Below, piece by piece: positions 1 to 6,250 of a stretch of DNA of 9,829 bases. The notes beneath the pieces are model-generated. The model was given only the letters and a program-made list of their open reading frames with translations, was not told where the DNA came from and made no database searches. Position numbers and translations under genes: made by a program. Source of the stretch: an uncultured beta proteobacterium (GTDB lineage: Bacteria; Pseudomonadota; Gammaproteobacteria; Burkholderiales; Burkholderiaceae_C); the NCBI GenBank assembly GCA_903834645.1, contig CAILKA010000077.1, positions 1 to 9,829 of the forward strand. The letters run 5' to 3'. The first letter of the stretch is position 1. Every line of letters begins with the position of its first letter.

Positions 1-293
1 AGCAGCCCGGTGAGCTGCGCCCGCGCGGGCGGCTCGGCACCGGGTGTGCCGGGGCGGGGCGCACCGCGCCGGCGCGCGGCCACCGGCACCGTGCCGCGGC
101 CCGGCACGCGCTCGATCAGGCCCTCGGCCACGAGGCGTTCGAGCGCCTTGCGCACCGTCACGCGCGCCACGCCGAACTCCTTGACCAGCTGCATCTCCGC
201 TGGCAGGCCCTGCGCGAAGCGGCCTTCGTCCAGGCGCTCGCGCAACACCAGGTAGACCTGGTGGTACTTGGGCAGCGGCAGCGGCGCGTTCAT
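1..293 (-). CDS. GntR-family transcriptional regulator, HutC-like (N-terminal part, cut by window edge)
   Basis: A DNA-binding repressor-type protein; only the first 97 codons plus part of another are present, and the ligand-binding domain lies off the left edge. Residues 8-72 form a GntR winged helix-turn-helix: PKYHQVYLVLRERL helix, then LPAEMQLVKEFGVARVTVRKAL (recognition region), then the LVAEGLIERVPGRGT wing. The LPxE...FGVxRxTVRxAL signature is typical of GntR/HutC proteins. After residue 72 comes an Arg/Pro/Ala-rich linker that usually leads to a UTRA effector domain. The start at 293 has a GGGA four bases upstream; an in-frame ATG at 302 (adding MGP) is equally possible. Both lie inside nested inverted repeats, which suggests autoregulation. 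It is 102 bp downstream of the AsnC-type gene on the same strand, but no functional link is visible. Effector and targets unknown. Confidence 0.85.
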   Translation of the reverse strand, partial: MNAPLPLPKYHQVYLVLRERLDEGRFAQGLPAEMQLVKEFGVARVTVRKALERLVAEGLIERVPGRGTVPVAARRRGAPRPGTPGAEPPARAQLTGL

Positions 294-296
294 TGG

Positions 297-321
297 TCCC
301 ATTGTCCGGTCATTGGGACAA
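297..321. promoter_or_regulatory. Nested inverted repeats over the GntR-gene start (candidate autoregulatory operator)
   Basis: Two perfect 6-bp inverted repeats are nested here: GTCCCA (297-302) with TGGGAC (314-319), and TTGTCC (302-307) with GGACAA (316-321). They sit immediately upstream of, and overlap, the possible start codons of the GntR gene. GntR-family dimers commonly bind short inverted repeats near their own promoters, so autorepression is the simplest reading. This is inference from position and symmetry only. Confidence 0.45.
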
Positions 322-395
322 AGTCGACTGCGGCGGCGGGGTATCGGCCCTGCGCGGGCCAGGCGGGGCGGGGCCGCAACCGGTCGCCCGAGGCG

Positions 396-848
396 CTACG
401 CCCGCCGGTCGATGCGCACCGCCAGCACGACGGAGGTGTGCGTGCGCGTGACGCCTTCGATCTGGCCGATCTCGTCGAGCAGCGCGTCCAGCCGCGCCGT
501 GCCCGGCGCGCGCAGCAGCGCGAGGAAGTCGAACTCGCCGCTGACGCTGCACAGCTGGCGCAGCTCGGGCAGCGCCTGCAGGCGCAGCTGCACCGTGCGC
601 GCGACGCGCGGGCTCACGGTGATGCCCACATAGGCCTGCACGCCGGCGTCCTCGGCGTCGGCACCGAGCCGCACGGTGTAGCCCACGATCACGCCGTCTC
701 GCTCCAGCCGCGCCAGGCGCGCCACCACCGTCGTGCGTGCCACGCCCAGGCGGCGTGCGAGCGCGGCGGTGGGCAGCCGGGCGTCGGATTGCAGCAGCGC
801 GATCAGAGCGCGGTCGGTGTCATCCAGGGGTCGGGAGGGGCTCGTCAT
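396..848 (-). CDS. Lrp/AsnC-family transcriptional regulator
   Basis: A 150-residue feast/famine regulator of full family length. Residues 7-60 form the N-terminal helix-turn-helix: LDDTDRALIALLQSDAR, then the LPTAALARRLGVARTTVVARL recognition segment and the LERDGVIVGY wing. Residues about 65-145 are the RAM ligand/oligomerisation domain (QAYVGITVSP, then the SGEFDFLALLRAP core strand motif with Gly-Glu/Asp, then the GVTRTHTSVVL strand). It is divergently transcribed from a lysine-dehydrogenase-like gene with 110 bp between the starts. In this family that arrangement usually means the regulator controls its neighbour in response to the amino acid that neighbour degrades, here probably lysine or a relative. 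No good Shine-Dalgarno precedes the ATG. A 10-bp palindrome 8 bp upstream of the start may be its own operator. Family call is firm; effector is inferred. Confidence 0.93.
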   Translation of the reverse strand: MTSPSRPLDDTDRALIALLQSDARLPTAALARRLGVARTTVVARLARLERDGVIVGYTVRLGADAEDAGVQAYVGITVSPRVARTVQLRLQALPELRQLCSVSGEFDFLALLRAPGTARLDALLDEIGQIEGVTRTHTSVVLAVRIDRRA

Positions 849-856
849 CAGAGGAT

Positions 857-866
857 TTCGATCGAA
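857..866. promoter_or_regulatory. Perfect 10-bp palindrome TTCGATCGAA upstream of the AsnC-type gene
   Basis: TTCGATCGAA equals its own reverse complement and lies 8 bp before the AsnC-type start codon, in the divergent spacer. Its position suits an autoregulatory operator for a dimeric regulator. The palindrome is directly visible; the function is inferred. Confidence 0.35.
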
Positions 867-885
867 GTGTCAATACGCGCCGTCA

Positions 886-913
886 TATCGTCACCATCAT
901 TGATCTTATCGTC
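886..913. promoter_or_regulatory. Direct repeat TATCGTC, two copies 21 bp apart, in the AsnC/lysine-dehydrogenase spacer
   Basis: TATCGTC occurs at 886-892 and again at 907-913, start-to-start 21 bp, or two helical turns, so both copies face the same side of the DNA. The stretch is AT-richer than its surroundings. Lrp/AsnC octamers wrap DNA through several sites phased by helical turns, so this is a candidate binding array for the divergent promoters. No convincing -35/-10 pair could be read for either gene. Confidence 0.35.
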
Positions 914-958
914 GCTTTGGCTGTTCCTTCCGACATCGACAGACCCTAGGCTCCGAGC

Positions 959-2059
959 ATGAAGATCGCACTGCTGGGAGCCGGGCACATCGGCCAGACG
1001 ATCGCCGCGCTGCTGACGGGCTGCGGCGACTACACCGTCACCGTGATGGACCGCGACGACGCGGCGCTCGCGCGCCTGGCGGCCCGGATCCCGGCGCTGC
1101 GCACGCGGCGGCTGGACGGCACCGATGCCGGCGCGCTCGTGCCGGCCCTGGTCGGCCACGACACGGTGGTCAACGCGCTGCCGTACCACCTCGCGAGCGC
1201 CAGCGCGCGCGCGGCAGTGGCCGCGGGCTGCCACTACTTCGACCTCACCGAAGACGTGGCCGCCACGCGCGAGATCCGGCGCCTGGCCGAGGGTGCAGCC
1301 ACGGCGCTCATGCCGCAGTGCGGCCTGGCGCCGGGGTTCGTCGGCATCGTCGCGCACCACCTGGCGCAGGGCTTCGACGAGGTGCACGACGTGAAGATGC
1401 GCGTGGGGGCGCTGCCGGTGTTCCCGACGAACGCGCTGAAGTACAACCTCACGTGGAGCGTGGACGGACTCGTCAACGAGTACTGCCACCCCTGCGAGGC
1501 GATCCACGACGGGCGCCCGATCGAGCTGCTGCCGCTGGAGGGGCTGGAGCATTTCAGCCTGGACGGCACCGAGTACGAGGCCTTCAACACCAGCGGCGGC
1601 CTGGGCACCTTGTGCGAGACGCTGGCCGGCCGCGTGCGCACGCTCGACTACAAGAGCGTGCGCTACCCGGGCCACCGCACCATGATGCGGCTGCTGCTGG
1701 AGGACCTGCGGCTGCGCGATGACCCCGAGACGCTCAAGACGCTGCTGCGCCGCGCGGTGCCGGCGACGATGCAGGACGTGGTGCTGGTCTTCGTCACGGC
1801 CAGCGGCCTGCGCGCAGGCGCGCTGATGCAGGAAGTCTTCGCGCGCAAGATCTTCGCCGACCGCAGCGCCGAGCAGCCGCTGTCGGCGATCCAGATCACG
1901 ACCGCCGCAGGGCTGTGCGCAGCCGTGGATCTGTTTCGCCAGGGGCGGCTGCCTCGGCGCGGCTTCATCCGCCAGGAGCAGGTGGCGCTGCCGGACTTCC
2001 TCGCGAACCGCTTCGGCGCTGTCTACGCCACCGGCCGCCCCGCCCAGGCGCTGGACTGA
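959..2059 (+). CDS. Saccharopine dehydrogenase-family oxidoreductase, probable L-lysine 6-dehydrogenase
   Basis: A 366-residue NAD(P)-dependent enzyme. Residues 1-12 carry a Rossmann GxGxxG (G7-A-G-H-I-G12), with acidic D31 after strand 2 favouring NAD. Conserved patches follow: VVNALPYHL (70-78), YFDLTEDV (93-100), CGLAPGF (121-127), YNLTWSVDGLVNEY (162-175), EAFNTSGGLGTL (207-218) and YKSVRYPGH (231-239). From memory, this order and spacing match bacterial L-lysine 6-dehydrogenase of the Geobacillus type (about 385 aa), which oxidises lysine at the epsilon-amino group to aminoadipate semialdehyde (cyclising to piperideine-6-carboxylate). A saccharopine reductase or related amine dehydrogenase cannot be excluded. 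The start has only a weak SD (GAG). The adjacent divergent AsnC-type regulator supports a catabolic amino-acid role. No aldehyde dehydrogenase for the next step is in the window. Confidence 0.88.
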   Translation: MKIALLGAGHIGQTIAALLTGCGDYTVTVMDRDDAALARLAARIPALRTRRLDGTDAGALVPALVGHDTVVNALPYHLASASARAAVAAGCHYFDLTEDVAATREIRRLAEGAATALMPQCGLAPGFVGIVAHHLAQGFDEVHDVKMRVGALPVFPTNALKYNLTWSVDGLVNEYCHPCEAIHDGRPIELLPLEGLEHFSLDGTEYEAFNTSGGLGTLCETLAGRVRTLDYKSVRYPGHRTMMRLLLEDLRLRDDPETLKTLLRRAVPATMQDVVLVFVTASGLRAGALMQEVFARKIFADRSAEQPLSAIQITTAAGLCAAVDLFRQGRLPRRGFIRQEQVALPDFLANRFGAVYATGRPAQALD

Positions 2060-2136
2060 CACCCGCGGGCGCGGTGCGCGTGCATGCAGCAGGGTCAACG
2101 CCCCGGGCTGCACGGCGCCACAGAATGCCTCGGCTC

Positions 2137-2142
2137 AGGAGG
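2137..2142 (+). promoter_or_regulatory. Strong Shine-Dalgarno AGGAGG fixing the start of the OmpA-family lipoprotein
   Basis: AGGAGG ends five bases before the ATG at 2148. This decides for ATG 2148 over the in-frame GTG at 2142, which overlaps the SD itself. It is one of the few consensus-strength ribosome binding sites in the window. Confidence 0.8.
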
Positions 2143-2147
2143 TGAAC

Positions 2148-2861
2148 ATGGCATCACAGCATGTCGGTGTGGCGGCTTCGCGTGGCAGCGCGTGCCCGGG
2201 TGCGGGCAGGTACAACCAGCGTGCAGGCGCGCTCAGTTGGGCCAGCGCTCTGGCGCTCGCCGTGCTCGTCGGTGGCTGCGACACGATGAGCACGCGCGAA
2301 AAGGACACGGCCAAGGCCGCAGCCGTCGGCGCGGCCGCTGGCGCGGTGCTGAGCTCGGTCACGGGCGGCAAGCCGGGCACCGGCGCCGTGCTGGGCGGGG
2401 TCGCCGGCGCCGTGGCCGGCAATGTCTGGTCACGCCGGATGGAAGACAAGCGCGCGGCGATGGAGCGGGCCACCGCCGGCACCGGCATCGAGGTGCAGCG
2501 CACGCCCGACAACCAGCTCAAGGTCAGCGTGCCCAGCGACCTGTCTTTCGACAGTGGCCGAGCCAACCTGCGGCCGGACCTGCGCCCGGTGCTCGACCAG
2601 TTCGCCCAGGGCCTGGACCCGGGCACGCGGGTCCTGGTGGTCGGCCACACGGATTCCACAGGCAGTCAGGCGCTCAACGAGCAGCTGTCGCTGCAGCGCG
2701 CCCAGACCGTACGCGACTACCTGTACAGCCGCGGGGTGCCCGCAGCGCGGCTGGAGGTGGCCGGCCGCGCCGCGCTCGAACCGGTGGCGGACAACGCGAC
2801 GCAGGACGGGCGGGCGAAGAACCGCCGCGTGGAAATCTTCCTGCGCGAGCCCCCCGCCTGA
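2148..2861 (+). CDS. OmpA-domain lipoprotein with glycine zipper (YiaD-like)
   Basis: A 237-residue envelope protein expected to bind peptidoglycan. Residues 28-43 are a hydrophobic signal core ending in a lipobox LVGG-C44. The n-region is unusually long (about 27 residues). Residues 56-93 are an Ala/Gly-rich glycine zipper (VGAAAGAVL, then GAVLGGVAGAVAGNVW) that may insert into membrane. Residues about 115-233 form the OmpA C-terminal domain: VPSDLSFDSG, then GHTDSTGS with D169, then LNEQLSLQRAQTV with R184, then AKNRRVEIF. D169 and R184 are the positions that contact diaminopimelate in OmpA-like domains. The residue after the lipidated Cys is Asp45, which in E. coli acts as a Lol avoidance (inner-membrane retention) signal. 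Domain order matches YiaD. It is convergent with the thiolase gene, 10 bp apart, with no terminator seen. Confidence 0.9.
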   Translation: MASQHVGVAASRGSACPGAGRYNQRAGALSWASALALAVLVGGCDTMSTREKDTAKAAAVGAAAGAVLSSVTGGKPGTGAVLGGVAGAVAGNVWSRRMEDKRAAMERATAGTGIEVQRTPDNQLKVSVPSDLSFDSGRANLRPDLRPVLDQFAQGLDPGTRVLVVGHTDSTGSQALNEQLSLQRAQTVRDYLYSRGVPAARLEVAGRAALEPVADNATQDGRAKNRRVEIFLREPPA

Positions 2862-2871
2862 ATCGGCGCGC

Positions 2872-4056
2872 TCAGAGCCGCTCGAACACCGCGGCGATGC
2901 CCTGGCCGCCGCCGATGCACATCGTCACGAGCGCGTAGCGCCCACCCGTGCGGTGCAACTCGTAGATCGCCTTGGTGGCGATGAAGGCGCCCGAGCAGCC
3001 GATGGGGTGGCCCAGCGCGATCGCGCCCCCGTTGGGGTTGGTCTTGCCCATGTCCAGGCCCAGCCCGCGCGAGACGGCGATGGCCTGCGCCGCGAAGGCC
3101 TCGTTGGACTCGATCACGTCCATCTGGTCGAGCGTCACGCCGCCCTTCTTCAGCGCGAGCTTGGACGCCGGGATCGGCCCCTCGCCCATCACGTCGTTGG
3201 GCACGCCCGCCACCGCGTAGGAGACGAGCCGCGCCATGGGCTTGTAGCCGTCGCGCGCCGCCGTGGCCGCATCGCCCAGCACGAAGAAGGCCGCGCCGTC
3301 GTTGATGCCCGAGGCGTTGCCCGCCGTGACGGTGCCGTCCTTCTTGAAGGCGGGCTTGAGCTTGCCCAGCGTCTCCATCGTCGTGCTGGCCTTCACGTAC
3401 TCGTCGGTGTCGAAGACGACCTCGCCCTTCTTCGTCTGCTTGACGATGGGCACGATCTGGCTCTTGAAGCGGCCCTCGGCAATCGCCGCGGCAGCGCGGC
3501 GCTGCGACTCCACCGCGAGCGCGTCCTGGTCTTCGCGGGTGATGGCCCACTTCGCCGCCAGGTTCTCGGCCGTGATGCCCATGTGGCCCACGCCGAAGGG
3601 GTCGGTGAGCGTGGCCACCATCGTGTCGATGAGCTTGGTGTCGCCCATGCGCGCGCCGGTGCGCATGGCGGTGGACAGGTACCCGCCGCGGCTCATCACC
3701 TCCACGCCGCCGCCGATGCCGTAGTCGCAGTCGCCCAGCAGGATGTTCTGCGCCGTGGTGACGATGCCCTGCAGGCCCGAGGAGCACAGGCGGTTGACGG
3801 CCATCGCCACGCTGTCCATCGGCAGCCCGGCCTGGATCGCGGCCACGCGCGCCACGTACGGGAAACGGCTTTCGGTGGGAATCGTGTTGCCCACCGTGAC
3901 GTAGTTGATCGCCTTCGGATCGACCCCCGAGCGTTCGATGGCCGACTTCATCACGGCCGCGGCGAGCTCGGCCGGCTCCATGTCCGCCAGCGACCCACCG
4001 AAAGACCCGACCGCCGAACGCGCCGCGCCCAGCACCACCACGTCACGATTGCTCAT
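2872..4056 (-). CDS. bktB: Beta-ketothiolase / acetyl-CoA C-acyltransferase (BktB-like)
   Basis: A 394-residue thiolase of normal length that condenses or cleaves acyl-CoA and acetyl-CoA: the first step of polyhydroxyalkanoate synthesis, or the last step of beta-oxidation. The catalytic set is complete: nucleophile C91 in NRLCSSGLQ, N318 in ESNEAFAAQ, H350 in GHPIG, and C380 in CIGGGQGIA. The DPFGVGHMGITAENLA and VVFDTDEYV segments resemble, from memory, Cupriavidus BktB more than PhaA, hence the symbol; the substrate range (C4 versus C5-C6) cannot be read from sequence. The start has a strong GAGGAG site six bases upstream. The SDR gene lies 114 bp upstream on the same strand. Its own promoter in that gap is likely but unresolved, so shared transcription with the SDR is possible. 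No reductase or synthase (phaB, phaC) is in view. Confidence 0.94.
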   Translation of the reverse strand: MSNRDVVVLGAARSAVGSFGGSLADMEPAELAAAVMKSAIERSGVDPKAINYVTVGNTIPTESRFPYVARVAAIQAGLPMDSVAMAVNRLCSSGLQGIVTTAQNILLGDCDYGIGGGVEVMSRGGYLSTAMRTGARMGDTKLIDTMVATLTDPFGVGHMGITAENLAAKWAITREDQDALAVESQRRAAAAIAEGRFKSQIVPIVKQTKKGEVVFDTDEYVKASTTMETLGKLKPAFKKDGTVTAGNASGINDGAAFFVLGDAATAARDGYKPMARLVSYAVAGVPNDVMGEGPIPASKLALKKGGVTLDQMDVIESNEAFAAQAIAVSRGLGLDMGKTNPNGGAIALGHPIGCSGAFIATKAIYELHRTGGRYALVTMCIGGGQGIAAVFERL

Positions 4057-4062
4057 CTGCGT

Positions 4063-4068
4063 CTCCTC
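4063..4068 (-). promoter_or_regulatory. Shine-Dalgarno GAGGAG for the thiolase
   Basis: On the minus strand GAGGAG lies six bases before the ATG at 4056. It supports that start and suggests good translation of the thiolase independent of the upstream SDR. Confidence 0.75.
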
Positions 4069-4081
4069 TTGCTGTGTGCAC

Positions 4082-4096
4082 AGGCCGAAAAGGCCT
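4082..4096. other. Small hairpin in the SDR-thiolase spacer
   Basis: AGGCC (4082-4086), GAAAA loop, GGCCT (4092-4096) is a perfect 5-bp inverted repeat, next to the 8-bp palindrome TGTGCACA (4075-4082). Read on the transcribed minus strand there is no trailing T-run, so it is not a canonical terminator. It could be a weak attenuator, an operator or chance. A second 5-bp hairpin (GCCGC/GCGGC, 4148-4161), also without a T-run, lies just past the SDR stop codon. Confidence 0.2.
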
Positions 4097-4170
4097 AAGC
4101 GTAAACCCTGATTGGAAGCCCTTCAGCTGGCGTGGCCCTTACTGCGCGCCGCGCAAGCGGCCGAACCCGG

Positions 4171-4911
4171 CTACACCGAGCGCGTGATCCCGCCGTCGAT
4201 GCGGATGTTCTGGCCCGTGATGTAGGAGCTGCGCGCGCCGGCGAGGAAGGCGATGAGCTCGCCCACTTCCTCGGGCGTGCCGTAGCGCCCCATCGGGATG
4301 CGTGCGCGGCGCTCCGCTTTCTCGGGCAGGCTGCTGATGAAGCCGGGCAGCACGTTGTTCATGCGCAGGCCGTCAGCGGCGTACTGGTCGGCCCACAGCT
4401 TCGTGAAGGCCGCCAGGCCGGCGCGAAAGACGCCCGAGGTCGGGAAGGCCGCCTCCGGCTCGAAGAGCGCGTAAGTGGAGACGTTGACGATCGAGCCGCT
4501 GCGCTGGCGCTGCATCACGGGCGTGACCAGCCGCGCGATGCGCACGACGTTGAGCAGGTAGTACTCCATCCCGAGCTGCCAGTCGGTGTCCGGGATCTCC
4601 AGCAGCGGCCCCTTGGGGCCGTGCCCGGCACTGTTGACCACCGCGTCGATGCGGCCCCAGCGCGCGAGCGCGCCCTGCACGAGGCGCTCGAGGTCGGCGC
4701 TGTCGAGGTTGGAGCCCTTCAGGCCCAGGCCACCGAGCTCATCGGCCAGCGCCTGGCCCCTGCCCGAGGAAGACAGGATCGCCACCTGCCAGCCCTCGGC
4801 CGCAAGCTTGCGCGCGGCCGCCGCACCGATGCCGCTGCCGGCGGCGGTGAGCAAGGCCACGCGCAGCTCGGCGCCGGGCTCAGGGATGGCGGGGGCAGCT
4901 GGCTCGTTCAT
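4171..4911 (-). CDS. SDR-fold protein (short-chain dehydrogenase family) with altered catalytic tetrad
   Basis: A 246-residue Rossmann protein of classical SDR length. Residues 18-29 hold the cofactor loop as LLTAAGSGIG (first Gly of TGxxxGxG replaced by Ala23). N93-S-A-G96 corresponds to NNAG. The C-terminus keeps LRMNNVLPGF and the ITGQNIRIDGG motif common in SDRs. Aligned by spacing to the Asn-Ser-Tyr-Lys tetrad, the positions are N121, T146 (with S145 beside it), S159 and R163, so the catalytic Tyr and Lys are missing. The protein may therefore be non-catalytic, use other chemistry, or serve as a partner. The ATG at 4911 lies inside the end of the FAD-oxidoreductase gene (32-bp overlap), so the two are almost certainly co-expressed. 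From memory this subgroup (ending TRSV-like) recurs in proteobacteria; this is unverified. Function unknown. Confidence 0.85.
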   Translation of the reverse strand: MNEPAAPAIPEPGAELRVALLTAAGSGIGAAAARKLAAEGWQVAILSSSGRGQALADELGGLGLKGSNLDSADLERLVQGALARWGRIDAVVNSAGHGPKGPLLEIPDTDWQLGMEYYLLNVVRIARLVTPVMQRQRSGSIVNVSTYALFEPEAAFPTSGVFRAGLAAFTKLWADQYAADGLRMNNVLPGFISSLPEKAERRARIPMGRYGTPEEVGELIAFLAGARSSYITGQNIRIDGGITRSV

Positions 4912-6205
4912 GGGCAGGCGGCAGGATCGGTGTGGCGGGAAACGGTGCCCCGAGTCGCCGGGCCACCTCGACGGCGGAGCGTACCGCACTCTCCAGCAGC
5001 GGCACACCTTCCTGGGCCCAGGCCCCGCAGAACCACACGCGCCGATCCGGCGCCTCGTGCAGGCGCAGCAGCGCCGCCAACGCGGCCTGGCTGCGCGCAT
5101 CCACCACCGGGCGTTCGAAGCGCGCCTGGCCCAGCACCGTGTCCGCCCGCGGCGCGCGGTGCGGCGCCACGGTCTGGAACACGTCGGGCGCGCCGCGCAA
5201 GGCGGGCTGCACGGCGTTGATCCAGATCGTCGACTCGGGAGCCTCGCGCGCAGGGTCCACGCGCAGCGTCACGCCCGACCAGTCGCGTTGGCGCGCGGGC
5301 ATGCACGACGGGTCGCCGTGCGTGACGACTTCCACCGCTGTCGTGCGAAAACCCGCCAGCGCCTGCGCCTCGGCCGCGCTGGAGTCGGCCAGCAGCCGCA
5401 AGGCGTGCGGCGCCGGGGTGGCAAAGACGACGTGGTCGTACCCGGCGCTCTCACCCCGGGCATCGCGCACGAGCACGCGCGCGCCCTCGCGCCACACCGA
5501 CTCGATCGCCAGCCCGAGGCGGCGCACCGGAATGCCCGCCAGCAAGCGGGCCTGCACGTCGTCGGCGCCGTGGCGTGCGCGCCGCACAGCCTCGTGCGAC
5601 AGCCCTCGCAGCAGGTAGCCGGCCGCCACCGCGGCGGGCAGCTCGCGCGCCAGTGCCGTCGGGCAGGTGCAGATGGTGCAAATCGCCGGCAGCAGCAGGC
5701 CTTCGACGAATGCGCCCGACAGCCCCTCGCGCACGGCCCATTGCGCCACGGTGAGCCCGCCGAAAGTTCCTGTCTCACGCGCCAGCGCCGCTCGGCGGTA
5801 AAAGCGCAGCGCGTCAGCCACGATGGCCCGCGTGCCGGGCTGCAGCAGGTCCGGCCAGGCGGGCAGGCTCCAGGAGCGAGCGCCCACTCTCAGGTTTCGA
5901 TAGCGAAAGTAGAGCTCCCCTCGCGCATCGAGGAACGAGGCGGCGTAGCTCACGGGGTCGCTGGCCACGCCGAGCTGCTCGTACAGCCGCGTGAGCGTCG
6001 GGTAGTAGCCGCGGTAATAGACCCGCAGCGGCACGTCCACGCGCGCCCCGTCGCCCCAGCCAGGCCCTTGCAGGCTCACCGAACTGGCCGTGAAGCCGGG
6101 CTGTGCCTGGCGCTCGTGCAGCACCACCTCGCACCCTGCCTGCCGGCCCAGCAGCCAGGCGGCGCTCAGGCCCGCGAGCCCGGCTCCGATGACGGCGATC
6201 TTCAT
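4880..6205 (-). CDS. FAD-dependent amine oxidase/desaturase-type oxidoreductase
   Basis: A 441-residue flavoprotein. Residues 1-31 form the FAD-binding Rossmann unit: MKIAVIGAGLAGLSAAWLL with G7xG9xxG12, ending in E31 (LHER), which binds the ribose. VDVPLRVYYRGYYPTL (57-71) is a conserved patch near the flavin in this subgroup, from memory. Residues 257-266 (DHVVFATPAP) are the typical second dinucleotide-proximal strand. Residues 389-418 (VWFCGAW, then EGVPLLESAVRSAVEVA) are the C-terminal FAD-closing segment. A Cys cluster, C176-T-I-C-T-C181, lies mid-protein. An in-frame extension to 6721 exists, but it runs antisense through the ProQ gene and has no Rossmann function, so the MKIAVIGAG start is chosen. 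No signal peptide is evident; it is probably cytosolic. Substrate unknown (amine, fatty acyl or isoprenoid are all possible). It is first in a two-gene unit with the SDR and divergent from the ProQ-family gene. Confidence 0.88.
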   Translation of the reverse strand: MKIAVIGAGLAGLSAAWLLGRQAGCEVVLHERQAQPGFTASSVSLQGPGWGDGARVDVPLRVYYRGYYPTLTRLYEQLGVASDPVSYAASFLDARGELYFRYRNLRVGARSWSLPAWPDLLQPGTRAIVADALRFYRRAALARETGTFGGLTVAQWAVREGLSGAFVEGLLLPAICTICTCPTALARELPAAVAAGYLLRGLSHEAVRRARHGADDVQARLLAGIPVRRLGLAIESVWREGARVLVRDARGESAGYDHVVFATPAPHALRLLADSSAAEAQALAGFRTTAVEVVTHGDPSCMPARQRDWSGVTLRVDPAREAPESTIWINAVQPALRGAPDVFQTVAPHRAPRADTVLGQARFERPVVDARSQAALAALLRLHEAPDRRVWFCGAWAQEGVPLLESAVRSAVEVARRLGAPFPATPILPPAHERASCPRHP

Positions 6206-6250
6206 GGATGCGAGCGTAGCAGTCACAATCTCGGTCCCGTGCCGAACACC
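6206..6250. promoter_or_regulatory. 45-bp divergent spacer between FAD oxidoreductase and ProQ-family gene
   Basis: Only 45 bp separate the two start codons, so promoters must overlap the coding ends. For the plus strand a weak pair TTCATG (6201-6206) and CACAAT (6224-6229), 17 bp apart, can be read, which would give a very short leader for the ProQ gene. Neither gene has a clear Shine-Dalgarno. The assignment is tentative. Confidence 0.3.

Noticed and set aside
346..360. GGCCC/GGGCC 5-bp hairpin after the AsnC-type gene
   Set aside because: There is no T-run on the transcribed strand, and short GC inverted repeats are expected by chance at this composition.
868..873. Perfect TTGACA (minus strand) upstream of the AsnC-type gene
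   Set aside because: At 17-bp spacing the -10 would fall on the start codon and has almost no match (TGATGA), so I do not call a promoter.
2062..2088. Palindromes CCCGCGGG and TGCATGCA between the dehydrogenase and OmpA genes
   Set aside because: Short self-complementary words with no loop, T-tract or phasing; likely chance.
848..2113. Long minus-strand open frame (421 codons) antisense to the lysine-dehydrogenase-like gene
   Set aside because: Composition is Arg/His/Gln/Ala-rich low complexity, with no domain. It is a GC-bias shadow of the plus-strand gene, which has clear motifs.
2422..4098. Long plus-strand open frame (558 codons) across the OmpA-family gene and antisense to the thiolase
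   Set aside because: It is out of frame with the OmpA gene and antisense to a thiolase with all catalytic residues; it has no recognisable domain.
4586..6250. Upstream extension of the ProQ reading frame on the plus strand
   Set aside because: It is antisense to the FAD and SDR genes and lacks family similarity; the ATG at 6251 directly precedes the typical acidic tail.
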